Position numbers and translations under genes: made by a program | In this document: positions 1-10,735 of the stretch, one piece after another | How the letters are laid out: every line of letters begins with the position of its first letter | Numbering within the stretch: position 1 is the stretch's first letter | The notes under the pieces: model-generated | What the model saw: only the letters and a program-made list of their open reading frames with translations | What the model was told of the DNA's origin: nothing | Database searches by the model: none | Source of the DNA: Candidatus Nanopelagicales bacterium | Lineage (GTDB): Bacteria; Actinomycetota; Actinomycetes; S36-B12 | Assembly: GCA_030827125.1 (NCBI GenBank) | Contig: JAURFD010000003.1 | Location: 129,607-193,606 of the forward strand | Direction: 5' to 3' | Length of the DNA: 64,000 bases

Positions 1-2
1 CC

Positions 3-491
3 GTACTCGTCGGGCTCGACATCCCCGGTGACCAGTGGTGGGCGGTCGGCGCGGCGGGTATCACCGTTGTCGGCTACGCGCTCGGTCCCATCGTCATCTC
101 CACCCGACTCGGGGGAGCTCCTCCGCTGGCCGTCATTAGCCTCGCCCTGGCGATGAACGCAGTGATCTACGCACCGTTCGCGTGGATCCAGCGACCCACT
201 GAGCCGGTGCCCGCCTCGGCGTGGTGGTCGATCATCACCCTCGGCATCCTGTGCACGGCGATCGCCTTCCTCATCTTCTTCGCCCTGGTGGCCGAGGTGG
301 GGCCGTCGCGCATGACGGTCATCACCTTCCTCAATCCGGCGGTGGCTATCACGCTGGGAGTCGTCCTGCTTGCCGAGCCGATCACCTGGGGCCTACTCAT
401 CGGCTTCCCGCTGGTGCTCCTCGGCTCCTACCTGGCGACGCGGCCCGACAGAAATCCCGCGGCCGCCGTGGAGGACACGCCCCACGCGTGA
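3..491 (+). CDS. EamA/DMT-family transporter, C-terminal part
   Basis: This is the 3' end of a gene that begins before the window; the reading frame is open from base 3. It encodes a membrane protein of the drug/metabolite transporter (EamA) type, a family of 10-helix exporters of metabolites or amino acids. Four or five hydrophobic helices are visible, and the C-terminal half has the family pattern of a helix ending in a Pro-Ala-Val-Ala stretch followed by a helix that carries a GEPIT-like Ala-Glu-Pro-Ile-Thr motif. The substrate cannot be deduced. A short Asn/Pro/Ala-rich tail ends at the TGA. Confidence 0.8.
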   Translation, partial: VLVGLDIPGDQWWAVGAAGITVVGYALGPIVISTRLGGAPPLAVISLALAMNAVIYAPFAWIQRPTEPVPASAWWSIITLGILCTAIAFLIFFALVAEVGPSRMTVITFLNPAVAITLGVVLLAEPITWGLLIGFPLVLLGSYLATRPDRNPAAAVEDTPHA

Positions 492-529
492 TCCATCGGC
501 TCTCCCTATCACTCTTCTAGGAATTCTGA

Positions 530-2788
<2,259 letters not shown>

Positions 2789-2825
2789 TCGACCGGTAGC
2801 CGGAACCTCTCCCCGGCCCGGACAT

Positions 2826-2869
2826 CCGATGGGGTGTCGCGTGAGTTCACTCGCGCGACACCCCATCGG
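2826..2869. terminator. Strong bidirectional stem-loop between katG and the convergent DUF3817 gene
   Basis: A perfect 16-bp stem (CCGATGGGGTGTCGCG paired with its complement) closes a 12-nt loop. It lies between two genes that end facing each other, so it can stop transcription from both sides. There is no U-run, which is usual for high-GC actinobacterial terminators. Confidence 0.85.
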
Positions 2870-2938
2870 CATTTCCCCCTCGCCGAGTGCACACAGGTTT
2901 TGTGCGAAATGTCAACACACACGTGCGCACTCGGGGGG

Positions 2939-3274
2939 CTACTCCGCGGCGATGCGGGCGTGGACGGCCTTGGCCACCAGATGGTCGGCGAAGAACGATG
3001 CGAACGGGATCGTGCCGGCGATGAGCACGGCGACCGTACGGCCCACGCTGAAGCGCATGCGGAAACTGATGTCCACGCCAGCGGCGACGTACAGCACATA
3101 GAGCCAGCCGTGCGCCTGCCAGCCGATCGCATAGATCGTGGACAAGATTCCGGTCTCCGTCAGGCCGAAGACGTACTTCAGGGGCAGAAAGACCACCGAC
3201 ATGACCGCGAGCAGGATGCCCGTGACCCAGGCCATGATGCGATAGCGGACGAGTGCGCCCGAAAGTCCCTTCAC
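2939..3274 (-). CDS. DUF3817 integral membrane protein
   Basis: Small membrane protein of 111 residues that matches the actinobacterial DUF3817 family by its three hydrophobic segments (about residues 12-32, 44-65 and 78-95) and the pattern YRIMAWVTGI...GWQAHGWLYVLY. Its biochemical role is unknown. The ATG overlaps the stop of the SURF1 gene by 4 bases, so the two are probably translated together. It is the last gene of the mca-hypothetical-SURF1-DUF3817 run. Confidence 0.85.
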   Translation of the reverse strand: MKGLSGALVRYRIMAWVTGILLAVMSVVFLPLKYVFGLTETGILSTIYAIGWQAHGWLYVLYVAAGVDISFRMRFSVGRTVAVLIAGTIPFASFFADHLVAKAVHARIAAE

Positions 3275-3993
3275 GTTGCCAGGCTATCGGCGTCGGCCAC
3301 ATCGCGCCGATCGCGGATCGCCCACATCCACCACATCACCCAGGTGAAGCCGGCGAAGACGAACCACTGCACCGTGTAGGCCGCGTTCTGCCAGGGGAAC
3401 GGCACATCACCTGTGACCACCGTCGGCGTCACCGCAAGGAGTCCGGATGCAGTGGGCGGATCCTGCTCGTCAAGGACGAGCAGGAGTGAGGTGACCGGCA
3501 CGCCCCACTCGGCCTCAATCTCGGGACGGGACACCACGACAAGATCGCCCTCGGGGCTGCGCGGCCGATCGGCATAGAAGGTTTCAAAGGGCTGGAGTGT
3601 GCCGCTGACCGACACCGGCCCATCGGGAACGGTGGTCGCGGCGTCGCCGCGATCCTCCACCCAACCGCGCAGGACGACGACCGTCGCCCCGTCTGTCTGC
3701 AGTGGTGTCAACACCCACCACCCGGAGCGGCCGGTGAGTTCGCGCGGGCCGATGAATATTTGCTGATCGACGTACTCGCCGCTGGCGTACGCCGACCGAC
3801 CGACGGATATCGCGGGGAATCCGTCAACATCCGCCGCGTCGGTCACCGCAACCGGCGCCGCCAGTGATGCGCGCTCGAGGTCGAGAGCTTCCTGGGTCCG
3901 CTGCCATTGCCACCACCCGGCGGCGACACACAGTGCGCTCACCACGACCGCGATCACGGTGAGTGCAGCGAATCGCGACCCTGACACGGCCAC
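3271..3993 (-). CDS. SURF1 family cytochrome oxidase assembly protein
   Basis: SURF1 proteins help insert haem a into subunit I of cytochrome c oxidase. The 240-residue protein has the family layout: an N-terminal membrane helix (about 8-26) ending in GWWQWQR, a large outside domain with the conserved GPRELTGRSGWWVLTPL and VLRGW elements, and a C-terminal helix (about 208-228). An aa3-type oxidase is therefore expected elsewhere in the genome; none of its subunits lies in this window. The gene is 2 bases after the upstream hypothetical gene and overlaps DUF3817 by 4 bases. Confidence 0.88.
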   Translation of the reverse strand: MAVSGSRFAALTVIAVVVSALCVAAGWWQWQRTQEALDLERASLAAPVAVTDAADVDGFPAISVGRSAYASGEYVDQQIFIGPRELTGRSGWWVLTPLQTDGATVVVLRGWVEDRGDAATTVPDGPVSVSGTLQPFETFYADRPRSPEGDLVVVSRPEIEAEWGVPVTSLLLVLDEQDPPTASGLLAVTPTVVTGDVPFPWQNAAYTVQWFVFAGFTWVMWWMWAIRDRRDVADADSLAT

Positions 3994-3995
3994 GG

Positions 3996-4310
3996 TCAGC
4001 CCGAGCGGTCCTGCGAACCGTTCTCCTGATCCGCGCCCGCTTCCTCCGCCTGCTCGGTCAGCTCGGCGTCGTACTCGCGCTCGCGATCACCGGGGCCAGC
4101 GGGAAGGTTGGGGTCGACCTTGCTCATCTGCTTGCGCAGGGAGCGGTAGAGCAGGACGACGGCGATCACGAGGAATGCGAAGGAGACGAAGCCCAACAAC
4201 CCCGGCGTGACGCGCGAGGGATCGATCGGCGGCTCTTCCGGCAGCGGACTGGGGTCCGGGCTTGCTGCCCACACCATCGCGTTCAGCAGGGTCATCACAA
4301 CGTCCATCAT
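3996..4310 (-). CDS. Small single-pass membrane protein in the mca cluster
   Basis: A 104-residue protein with no function I recognise. The N-terminus is hydrophobic (residues 1-16), followed by a Pro/Asp-rich stretch, one clear membrane helix (about 37-56) and a highly charged C-terminus rich in Asp and Glu. Its ATG overlaps the stop of mca by 4 bases (ATGA), so it is translationally coupled to mca. Similar short membrane proteins sit beside mca in other actinobacteria, which supports a real gene. Confidence 0.75.
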   Translation of the reverse strand: MMDVVMTLLNAMVWAASPDPSPLPEEPPIDPSRVTPGLLGFVSFAFLVIAVVLLYRSLRKQMSKVDPNLPAGPGDREREYDAELTEQAEEAGADQENGSQDRSG

Positions 4311-5173
4311 GCCCCCCGTAGCCCGGCGAAGAGATCCGACTCCGGGGTCGGCGAGGTGATCCTGGACACGGCGAGTTCATAGTCCTCGGTGGGCCACACC
4401 TCACGCTGGACCTCCAGAGGAACGGCAAACCAGCGGCCTTCAGGGTCGATCTGTGTGCGGTGAGCCAAAAGTGCCCGGTCCCGGGTCTCGAACCAATCAG
4501 CGCACGGCACCCGCGTGGTGATGCGCTTGTCGCGCTCGTGGTCCTCCCAGCCCTCCAGCCATTCGCCGTACGGCGACTCCAGGTCGCGGTCGAGAAGGGC
4601 CTCGTGCAAGGTGCGCACACGGCCATAGGAAAACGTGAAGTGGTAGTAGACCTTCGACACCTGCCACGGCTCGCCGAGCTCGGGGTAGGCCGACGGATCT
4701 GCTGCCGCCTCGAAGGCGGCCATGGAGATCTCGTGCGTGCGGATGTGATCGGGATGCGGATAGCCACCGAGCTCGTCGTACGTCGTCATGACGTGGGGGC
4801 GGAACTCGCGGATCAGTGCCACCAACGGCTCGGTCGCGGTGTCAAGCGGAAGAGCAGCGAAGGAGCCTTCAGGCACCGGCGGCTTGGGGTCGCCCTCGGG
4901 GAAGCCGGAATCCTCGAAACCGAGCCACACCTGACGCACCCCGAGGATCGCCGCGGCATCCGCCATCTCCCGACGGCGTACCTCGGCCAGGCCGAGCGCG
5001 TCGACGTCGGCCTGGGCTGCGGCGTTGAGGACATCGCCGCGCTCGCCACCGGTACAGGTCACCACGAGGACGTCGATGCCTTCGGCCACATAGCGGGCCA
5101 TCGTGGCTGCACCCTTGCTGGACTCGTCGTCGGGATGGGCGTGGACGGCCATCAGGCGCAGTTGCTCGGGCAC
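4307..5173 (-). CDS. mca: Mycothiol S-conjugate amidase Mca
   Basis: Zinc amidase that splits mycothiol S-conjugates into a mercapturic acid and GlcN-Ins, thereby detoxifying electrophiles. The 288-residue protein has the LmbE/MshB-type metal motif AHPDDE (His13, Asp15, Asp16) and the second ligand motif HPDH (residues 140-143). The frame stays open far upstream, but GTG 5173 gives a start directly before the LRLMAVHAHPDDE strand, as in known Mca proteins. Mca rather than MshB is favoured by the long middle segment (SKVYYHFTFSYGR) and the genomic neighbours DUF4307 and greA. This gene implies that the organism makes mycothiol. Confidence 0.93.
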   Translation of the reverse strand: MPEQLRLMAVHAHPDDESSKGAATMARYVAEGIDVLVVTCTGGERGDVLNAAAQADVDALGLAEVRRREMADAAAILGVRQVWLGFEDSGFPEGDPKPPVPEGSFAALPLDTATEPLVALIREFRPHVMTTYDELGGYPHPDHIRTHEISMAAFEAAADPSAYPELGEPWQVSKVYYHFTFSYGRVRTLHEALLDRDLESPYGEWLEGWEDHERDKRITTRVPCADWFETRDRALLAHRTQIDPEGRWFAVPLEVQREVWPTEDYELAVSRITSPTPESDLFAGLRGA

Positions 5174-5221
5174 CGGGCTAGTCTGCCAAGGTAGGCCGTT
5201 GACCGCGCTTCGGAGGTACCC

Positions 5222-5695
5222 GTGGGAGTGATCGACCCCCGTACGCTGTCGCCCGAGCTCCAAGCGCGCTACGGCGTCGGCCAGCGGTCGCCCTGGGCGT
5301 GGGTGTGGGGCGCCCTCGCCATCATCGTTTTCCTCGGCGCCCTCGCCTTCGTGGCCATCAATCTCGCCGCGCCCAAGATCGACGGGAAGTTGCTCGCCTG
5401 GGATGACGCCGCGCCAGACCACGTGGACGTCACCTTCGAGGTGAGCCGGCCGAATGGTGAAACGGCATACTGCGCGATCCGCGCCCAGGACTCCTCCCGT
5501 GTGGACGTCGGATATGCGGTCGCCGAGATCCCTGAGGGCGACGGCTACGTCCAGGTCACCTATCCCCTGCGCACAATCTCCCCGGCCTTCGTCGTCGATC
5601 TCCTCGGCTGCGGACCGGACAATCCGCCAGCCCGGGTGCTGCCCCCGCAGTTCCCGCCCGGCGTCGTCCCCCCCGACCAGCCCTGGACCCCGTAG
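5222..5695 (+). CDS. DUF4307 membrane-anchored protein
   Basis: A 157-residue protein with a short cytoplasmic N-terminus, one membrane helix (about 27-48) and an extracellular beta-rich domain containing two Cys residues and a Pro-rich tail. It matches DUF4307, found in actinobacteria between mca and greA; the function is unknown. The GTG start has a good ribosome site (CGGAGGT at 5211-5217). It diverges from mca and leads into greA. Confidence 0.85.
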   Translation: MGVIDPRTLSPELQARYGVGQRSPWAWVWGALAIIVFLGALAFVAINLAAPKIDGKLLAWDDAAPDHVDVTFEVSRPNGETAYCAIRAQDSSRVDVGYAVAEIPEGDGYVQVTYPLRTISPAFVVDLLGCGPDNPPARVLPPQFPPGVVPPDQPWTP

Positions 5696-5698
5696 GCT
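5693..5698 (+). promoter_or_regulatory. -10 hexamer for leaderless greA
   Basis: TAGGCT is followed by exactly six bases and the greA ATG, so transcription should begin at or next to the start codon. It lies across the stop codon of the DUF4307 gene. Confidence 0.6.
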
Positions 5699-5704
5699 TG
5701 CACG

Positions 5705-6193
5705 ATGAGCACTGAAACCACCTGGCTGACCCAGGAGGCCTACGACGGCCTGCAGGCCGAACTTGCCGACCGCAGCGGACCCCGACGCACCGAGATCACC
5801 AAGCGCATCGAGGCCGCTCGCGAGGAGGGCGACCTGAAGGAGAACGGCGGATACCACGCGGCCAAGGAGGAGCAGGGCAAGAACGAAGCCCGTATCCGTG
5901 TGCTCAAGCACCTGCTGGAGAACGCCCAGATCGGTGCCCCGGAGGCCGCCCATGACGAGGTGTCCCACGGCAAGGTCGTCACCGTGAAGTTCGTGGAGTT
6001 CGACGAGGAAGAGACGTTCTTGCTCGGCTCACGCGAGGAAGCCGCTCACGCCTCGGTGGAGGTCTACTCCCCCACGTCACCGCTGGGTAAGGCTGTCCTG
6101 GGCAGCAAGGTTGGTGAGACCACGACCTACACGCTCGCCAATGGCAAGACCATGACGGTCGAGATCCTCAACGTCACGCCCTACACCCCGTAG
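5705..6193 (+). CDS. greA: Transcription elongation factor GreA
   Basis: GreA enters the secondary channel of RNA polymerase and triggers cleavage of backtracked RNA. The 162-residue protein has the N-terminal coiled coil (about 12-75) with the acidic tip motif EGDLKENGGY that carries the catalytic Asp and Glu, followed by the C-terminal FKBP-like domain with SPLGKAVLGSKVG. No ribosome site is seen; a -10 hexamer six bases upstream suggests a leaderless message. It faces the ABC permease gene, whose stop lies one base beyond its own. Confidence 0.96.
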   Translation: MSTETTWLTQEAYDGLQAELADRSGPRRTEITKRIEAAREEGDLKENGGYHAAKEEQGKNEARIRVLKHLLENAQIGAPEAAHDEVSHGKVVTVKFVEFDEEETFLLGSREEAAHASVEVYSPTSPLGKAVLGSKVGETTTYTLANGKTMTVEILNVTPYTP

Positions 6194-6194
6194 G

Positions 6195-7052
6195 TCAGCG
6201 CGCGGTGGCCTGCCGGTAGCGGCGCACGGCCAGCGGAGCGAAGATTCCGACCAGCACCGCGCACGAAATCAGCGTGTAGAGGATCGGGTTTTGCTGCGGC
6301 CACGCGTCGCCGATGATGCCGGTCGGGTTGCCAAAGAGGTCGCGGGTTGCCAACACCAGCGACGAAATCGGATTCCACTGCGCGATCGGCTGCAACCAGT
6401 CCGGCATGGCCGTGATCGGCACGAAGGCATTCGAGAGGAAAGTCAGCGGGAACAGCCACACCAGACCAGCGGTGTTCGCCGTCTCGGGATTCGGCATGTA
6501 GAGCCCGATCCACGATCCGATCCACGCGACGGTGTAAGCGAAAAGCAGGAGCAGCGCGTAGGCGTAGATGGCGTTGAGTACGCCGTCGCTGATCCGCCAG
6601 CCGATGAGCAGACCGGTGATGCTCAGGACCGCGAGCACGAGGATCTGCCGCGCTGCGTCAGCGAAGGTCCGCCCGAAGAGCACCGCTCCCGAGGCCATCG
6701 GCAGCGATCGGAAGCGGTCGATGATGCCGCGGTGCATATCCTCAGCGAGCCCAACCGTGGACGCCGCTGACGCAAAGGCGACCGTCTGACCGAAGATGCC
6801 CGGCATGAGGTATTGCCGGTAGACATCCGCGTCAGGAGCGGTGCTCGGATCCGCGCCCGGGATCGGAATCGCACCACCGAAGACGAATGCAAACAGCAGC
6901 ACGAAGATGACCGGCTGCACGATGGAGAAGAAGAGCAACTCCGGCACTCGGATCGTCTGGATGAGGTTGCGCCGGGCGACGACGAACCCGTCATGCAGGC
7001 CCCAACCCAGCAGAGGGCGGCGGCGCGCGGGAGCCGGCGTGTACGTGGTCAC
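6195..7052 (-). CDS. ABC-2 type transporter permease (DrrB-like)
   Basis: Membrane subunit of an exporter related to the daunorubicin exporter DrrB. The 285-residue protein has a soluble N-terminus, then about six helices, with the ABC-2 signature region EDMHRGIIDRFRSLPM around residues 105-120 that contacts the ATPase. It is coupled by a 4-base overlap to the ATPase gene upstream. The cargo is unknown; these pairs export hydrophobic drugs or lipids. Confidence 0.88.
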   Translation of the reverse strand: MTTYTPAPARRRPLLGWGLHDGFVVARRNLIQTIRVPELLFFSIVQPVIFVLLFAFVFGGAIPIPGADPSTAPDADVYRQYLMPGIFGQTVAFASAASTVGLAEDMHRGIIDRFRSLPMASGAVLFGRTFADAARQILVLAVLSITGLLIGWRISDGVLNAIYAYALLLLFAYTVAWIGSWIGLYMPNPETANTAGLVWLFPLTFLSNAFVPITAMPDWLQPIAQWNPISSLVLATRDLFGNPTGIIGDAWPQQNPILYTLISCAVLVGIFAPLAVRRYRQATAR

Positions 7053-7999
7053 TTCTCCTCCTCCGCAGCGTGCCCGGTCAGGGACAGGAAGACATCGTCA
7101 AGGGTTGGGCGCCGCAGCACCACGTCATCAATGGGGACGCCGGCCGCGTCCAATGCGCGGACCGCCTCGACCAGCACGAGCGAACCTCCGGTGACCGGCG
7201 CCGTCACCCGCCGTTCATCGACGTTGACAGTCACATCTCCGTTTGCAATAGGGGCGAGCGCCTCAGCGGCGAGGTTTGCCTGTCCCGCCTCACTGACGAT
7301 GACCTCGAGTCGATCACCGCCGACCTGGTCCTTGAGGACATCCGACGTGCCCTTCGCAATCACTCGCCCGTGATCGATGACGACGATCTCCTCCGCGAGT
7401 TGGTCGGCCTCCTCGAGGTACTGGGTCGTCAGCAGGACGGTTGTCCCGTCCGCCACGAGGTCCTTGATCACTCCCCACAGCCCTAGTCGCGAGCGCGGAT
7501 CCAAGCCGGTGGTGGGCTCATCGAGGAAGAGCACGCGCGGCTTCGCAATCAACGAGGCAGCCAGATCGAGGCGACGGCGCATGCCTCCCGAATAGGTCCG
7601 CAGGGATCGGTCGGCGGCATCAGTAAGGTCGAAGCGATCGAGCAACTCGGCGCTCCGCTCCTTCACGTACGCCGGCGGCAGGTGGTAGAGATCGCCGAAC
7701 ATCCGCAGGTTCTCGCGGCCGGTGAGGTACTCGTCCACCGCGGCGTACTGGCCGGTCAGCCCGATGACCCGGCGTACATCATTGGGCTTCTTCACCACGT
7801 CGAAGCCGTCCACCGTCGCGGAGCCGGAGTCCGGCTTCAGCAGGGTGGTGAGGATGCGCACCGTGGTGGTCTTGCCTGCACCATTGGGTCCGAGGAGGCC
7901 GTAGACGGTGCCCTCGGGCACCGTCAGATCCAGCCCGTCGAGCGCGACGACATCGCCGTAGTGCTTGACGAGACCGCGCGCTGTGATGATGTCGCTCAC
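7049..7999 (-). CDS. ABC transporter ATP-binding protein (DrrA-like)
   Basis: ATPase subunit of the exporter. The 316-residue protein has Walker A (GPNGAGKTT, about 37-45), the ABC signature SGGMRRR, Walker B (VLFLDEPTTGLDP) and the H-loop region replaced by TTQYLEEADQ, as in the DrrA group. A C-terminal extension of about 80 residues typical of DrrA follows. The GTG start lies six bases after the hexamer TAGCCT, so the transcript is probably leaderless. Confidence 0.92.
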   Translation of the reverse strand: MSDIITARGLVKHYGDVVALDGLDLTVPEGTVYGLLGPNGAGKTTTVRILTTLLKPDSGSATVDGFDVVKKPNDVRRVIGLTGQYAAVDEYLTGRENLRMFGDLYHLPPAYVKERSAELLDRFDLTDAADRSLRTYSGGMRRRLDLAASLIAKPRVLFLDEPTTGLDPRSRLGLWGVIKDLVADGTTVLLTTQYLEEADQLAEEIVVIDHGRVIAKGTSDVLKDQVGGDRLEVIVSEAGQANLAAEALAPIANGDVTVNVDERRVTAPVTGGSLVLVEAVRALDAAGVPIDDVVLRRPTLDDVFLSLTGHAAEEEK

Positions 8000-8005
8000 G
8001 GCGCG

Positions 8006-8011
8006 AGGCTA
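8006..8011 (-). promoter_or_regulatory. -10 hexamer for the leaderless ABC exporter operon
   Basis: TAGCCT on the minus strand is followed by six bases and the GTG of the ATPase gene. Confidence 0.55.
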
Positions 8012-8019
8012 GTCCAGGC

Positions 8020-9234
8020 TCACATGACCTCGACGATCCGGTATCCGCATTCGTGGAGCCGGTCGAGTAGGCGCCCTCGATGCTCGGGCCCCCGTGTCTC
8101 GAGATCGATGGTGATCTCGACCTCGTCGACGGCAAGGCGCGGATTGGTCCGCAGATGCGAAACATCCACGACGTTGGCGTCCAACCGACCGATCTCGTCC
8201 AACAACCCCGCGAGCGATCCTGGGCGATCAGGCATGTGCACAGTCACCTGGGTGAAGCGCCCACCAGCGGTGAGACCGTGGCGAATCACCCGCATGAGGA
8301 TGAGCGGATCGACGTTGCCGCCGGAGAGCACCGCCACCACCGGGGCTTCGAACGCCGACGGATCGTCGACGATCGCGGCGACGGCGGCTGCTCCGGCCGG
8401 CTCGACCACAAGCTTCGATCGCTCCAGCAGCAGCAGTTGTGCCCGGGCGAGGGAATCCTCCGATACGACGCGGATCCCATCGACGTACTTCTGAATGAGC
8501 GCAAAGGGCACGTCCCCCGGACGCCCCACCGCGATGCCATCGGCCATCGTGCGCATGGATTCCAGCGGCACCGGATGTCCGGCCACCAAGGACGCCGGGT
8601 AGGCCGCCGCACCTGCCGCCTGGGCGCCGATGACTCGGACGTCCGGGCGTAGGGACTTCACGGCCAGCGCGACACCCGCGAGCAGCCCGCCACCGCCGGT
8701 GCACACCACGATGGTGCGGGCATCCGGCACCTGCTCGAGAATCTCCAATCCAAGCGTGCCCTGTCCCGCGACGATGTCGGCATGGTCGAAGGGGGAGATG
8801 AAGAGCGCGCCCGTGCGATCAGCGTGCTCGCGCGCGGCGACGATCGCCTCGTCCAGGGTGTCGCCGTGGAACTCGACCTGCGCGCCGTAGTCACGCGTCG
8901 CTGACACCTTCGGCATGCTCGCCGACCGGGGCATGTAGATCTTCGAGGCAATACCGAGCAGTTGCGCCGCCAATGCCACACCCTGGGCATGATTGCCCGC
9001 TGAGGCCGCAACCACACCACGGGCCCGCTCATCGTCGGTGAGTTGCGCGAGTCGATTGAAGGCACCGCGAATCTTGAAGGAGCCTGCCCGCTGCAAGTTC
9101 TCCGGGACAAGATACGCCGGACCACCGACCCGATCAGATAGCCAGCGTGCGGAATGCACCGGCAACTCGCGTACGACGTCCTGAAGGCGCAGGGATGCCG
9201 CCTCGATATCGGCCAGGGTCACGGCGTCAGTCAC
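8020..9234 (-). CDS. ilvA: Threonine ammonia-lyase with ACT domain
   Basis: PLP enzyme that deaminates threonine to 2-oxobutanoate, the first step to isoleucine. The 404-residue protein has the PLP lysine Lys54 in GSFKIRGA, the glycine loop CTGGGGLLAG that holds the phosphate, and one ACT domain at about 325-404. This layout (single C-terminal ACT, about 400 residues) is that of the shorter, often called catabolic, type found in many actinobacteria. The frame is open upstream to 9303, but GTG 9234 fits the family and has a plausible -10 (GAGGAT) seven bases before it. Confidence 0.92.
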   Translation of the reverse strand: MTDAVTLADIEAASLRLQDVVRELPVHSARWLSDRVGGPAYLVPENLQRAGSFKIRGAFNRLAQLTDDERARGVVAASAGNHAQGVALAAQLLGIASKIYMPRSASMPKVSATRDYGAQVEFHGDTLDEAIVAAREHADRTGALFISPFDHADIVAGQGTLGLEILEQVPDARTIVVCTGGGGLLAGVALAVKSLRPDVRVIGAQAAGAAAYPASLVAGHPVPLESMRTMADGIAVGRPGDVPFALIQKYVDGIRVVSEDSLARAQLLLLERSKLVVEPAGAAAVAAIVDDPSAFEAPVVAVLSGGNVDPLILMRVIRHGLTAGGRFTQVTVHMPDRPGSLAGLLDEIGRLDANVVDVSHLRTNPRLAVDEVEITIDLETRGPEHRGRLLDRLHECGYRIVEVM

Positions 9235-9301
9235 GGCGCCGATCCTCGCAGAGTCGGCGGCCCGCGTGCATCGAATCCACCAGCGAGTCCACACTGGAGT
9301 C

Positions 9302-10735
9302 ATGACGGCTACCGATCCGGCGATCGACCTGCGCGCCGCCGCTCGAGCTGCCCAGGCCCGCGTGGCTCACAGCGATGTGGTGGTCCCCCGGGATCGGCGC
9401 CGGGACATCTCGCGACCACCCGGCCCACGCCCGCTCGCCACCCTGCGCGGCCTTACCTCGGTCTCCGCGCCGGAGTTCCTCGCCTCGATCGAGCGCGACT
9501 ACCAGCCGATGGCCCACACCCGCCTCGGCCGCGAGCACGCCTACATCCTCACGGCACCATCGGCGATCGTTGACGTCTTCATCGGACACGGCCGACAAAC
9601 GATGAAGGGTCGCGGCCTGCAGGGCGCCAAAGCCATCCTGGGCAACGGCCTGCTCACCAGCGAGGGCGACGTCCACCTGCGCAATCGCCGTCTGGTGCAA
9701 CCCGCCTTCCATCGTGACCGAATCGCCGGCTACTCCCAAGACATGGTGCGTTTGGCGCAGATCCACGCGGATGGCTGGCGCGAAGGCGCCGAGGTCGACA
9801 TGCAGGCGGACATGTCAGCGCTCACCCTTGCCATTGTGGGGACAACCCTCTTCGGTGCGGACCTCACCGGGGAAGCCCGCGAGATTGGCGAGTCTCTCGA
9901 GGACCTGCTGCATGGGATGGGGAGTCGACTCTTCCTCGGGCCGGCAGCGTTACGCATCCCCACACCAGCGCGTCAGCGCGGGCTCGAGGCGATCTCACGG
10001 ATTGACCTCATCGTGCAACGCATGATCGACGATCATCGCGCTGCGGGAGACACCGGCGACATGCTCAGCATGCTCATCGCCGCTGAAGAGGAGGGCGATG
10101 TCTTCGACGATGCGCAGGTGCGCGACGAAGCGATGACCCTCGTACTTGCCGGCCACGAGACAACCGCGATGACACTCACCTGGACCTGGCTACTCATGAG
10201 TCGCAACCCAGCGGCCGCCGAGTGGTTGCACGAGGAACTCGATGACGTGCTTGCCGGTCGTACGCCGACCATGACCGACATGGCGAGCCTGCCCCGCACC
10301 CGCGCGATCGTCGCTGAGGCGATCCGGCTCTATCCCCCCGCCTGGATTCAGGGCCGACGACTGCTCGACGACATCGAGGTGGACGGCTGGACGATGCCGG
10401 CCGGAGCACTGGTGCTGGCCTCGCAGTACGCGCTGCACCGCAGCCCACGATGGTGGACCTCGGCGCAGTCGTTCCGGCCGCAGCGCTGGCTGACCGATGA
10501 CGGCACCTTCAGCGAGGACGCCCCCGGCCAACCCCGTGGCGCCTGGTTCCCCTTCGGCTGGGGCAACCGTCGGTGCATCGGCGAACAGTTCGCCTGGACC
10601 GAATCCACGCTGGTGCTCGCCACTTTGGCCCAGCAGTGGCGGCCCGAGTTTGTGCCCGGGACCGTCGTCACGCCGCGACCTGCGGTGACGCTGCGCGCGC
10701 GGAACGGCGTACCGATGCGACTCGTGCGACGCTAG
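9302..10735 (+). CDS. Cytochrome P450
   Basis: Haem monooxygenase of 477 residues. The I-helix oxygen motif AGHETT, the K-helix ExxR (EAIRLYPP) and the haem loop FGWGNRRCIG with ligand Cys425 are all intact. The sequence resembles the CYP4/CYP102-like fatty-acid or alkane hydroxylase branch rather than the short CYP105-type, but the substrate is not known. No ferredoxin or reductase gene is adjacent. ATG 9302 was chosen because a hexamer CACACT lies six bases before it. Codon 217 (bases 9950-9952) is TTA, rare in this genome. The stop shares the palindrome CTAG with the stop of the opposite DUF2786 gene. Confidence 0.93.
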   Translation: MTATDPAIDLRAAARAAQARVAHSDVVVPRDRRRDISRPPGPRPLATLRGLTSVSAPEFLASIERDYQPMAHTRLGREHAYILTAPSAIVDVFIGHGRQTMKGRGLQGAKAILGNGLLTSEGDVHLRNRRLVQPAFHRDRIAGYSQDMVRLAQIHADGWREGAEVDMQADMSALTLAIVGTTLFGADLTGEAREIGESLEDLLHGMGSRLFLGPAALRIPTPARQRGLEAISRIDLIVQRMIDDHRAAGDTGDMLSMLIAAEEEGDVFDDAQVRDEAMTLVLAGHETTAMTLTWTWLLMSRNPAAAEWLHEELDDVLAGRTPTMTDMASLPRTRAIVAEAIRLYPPAWIQGRRLLDDIEVDGWTMPAGALVLASQYALHRSPRWWTSAQSFRPQRWLTDDGTFSEDAPGQPRGAWFPFGWGNRRCIGEQFAWTESTLVLATLAQQWRPEFVPGTVVTPRPAVTLRARNGVPMRLVRR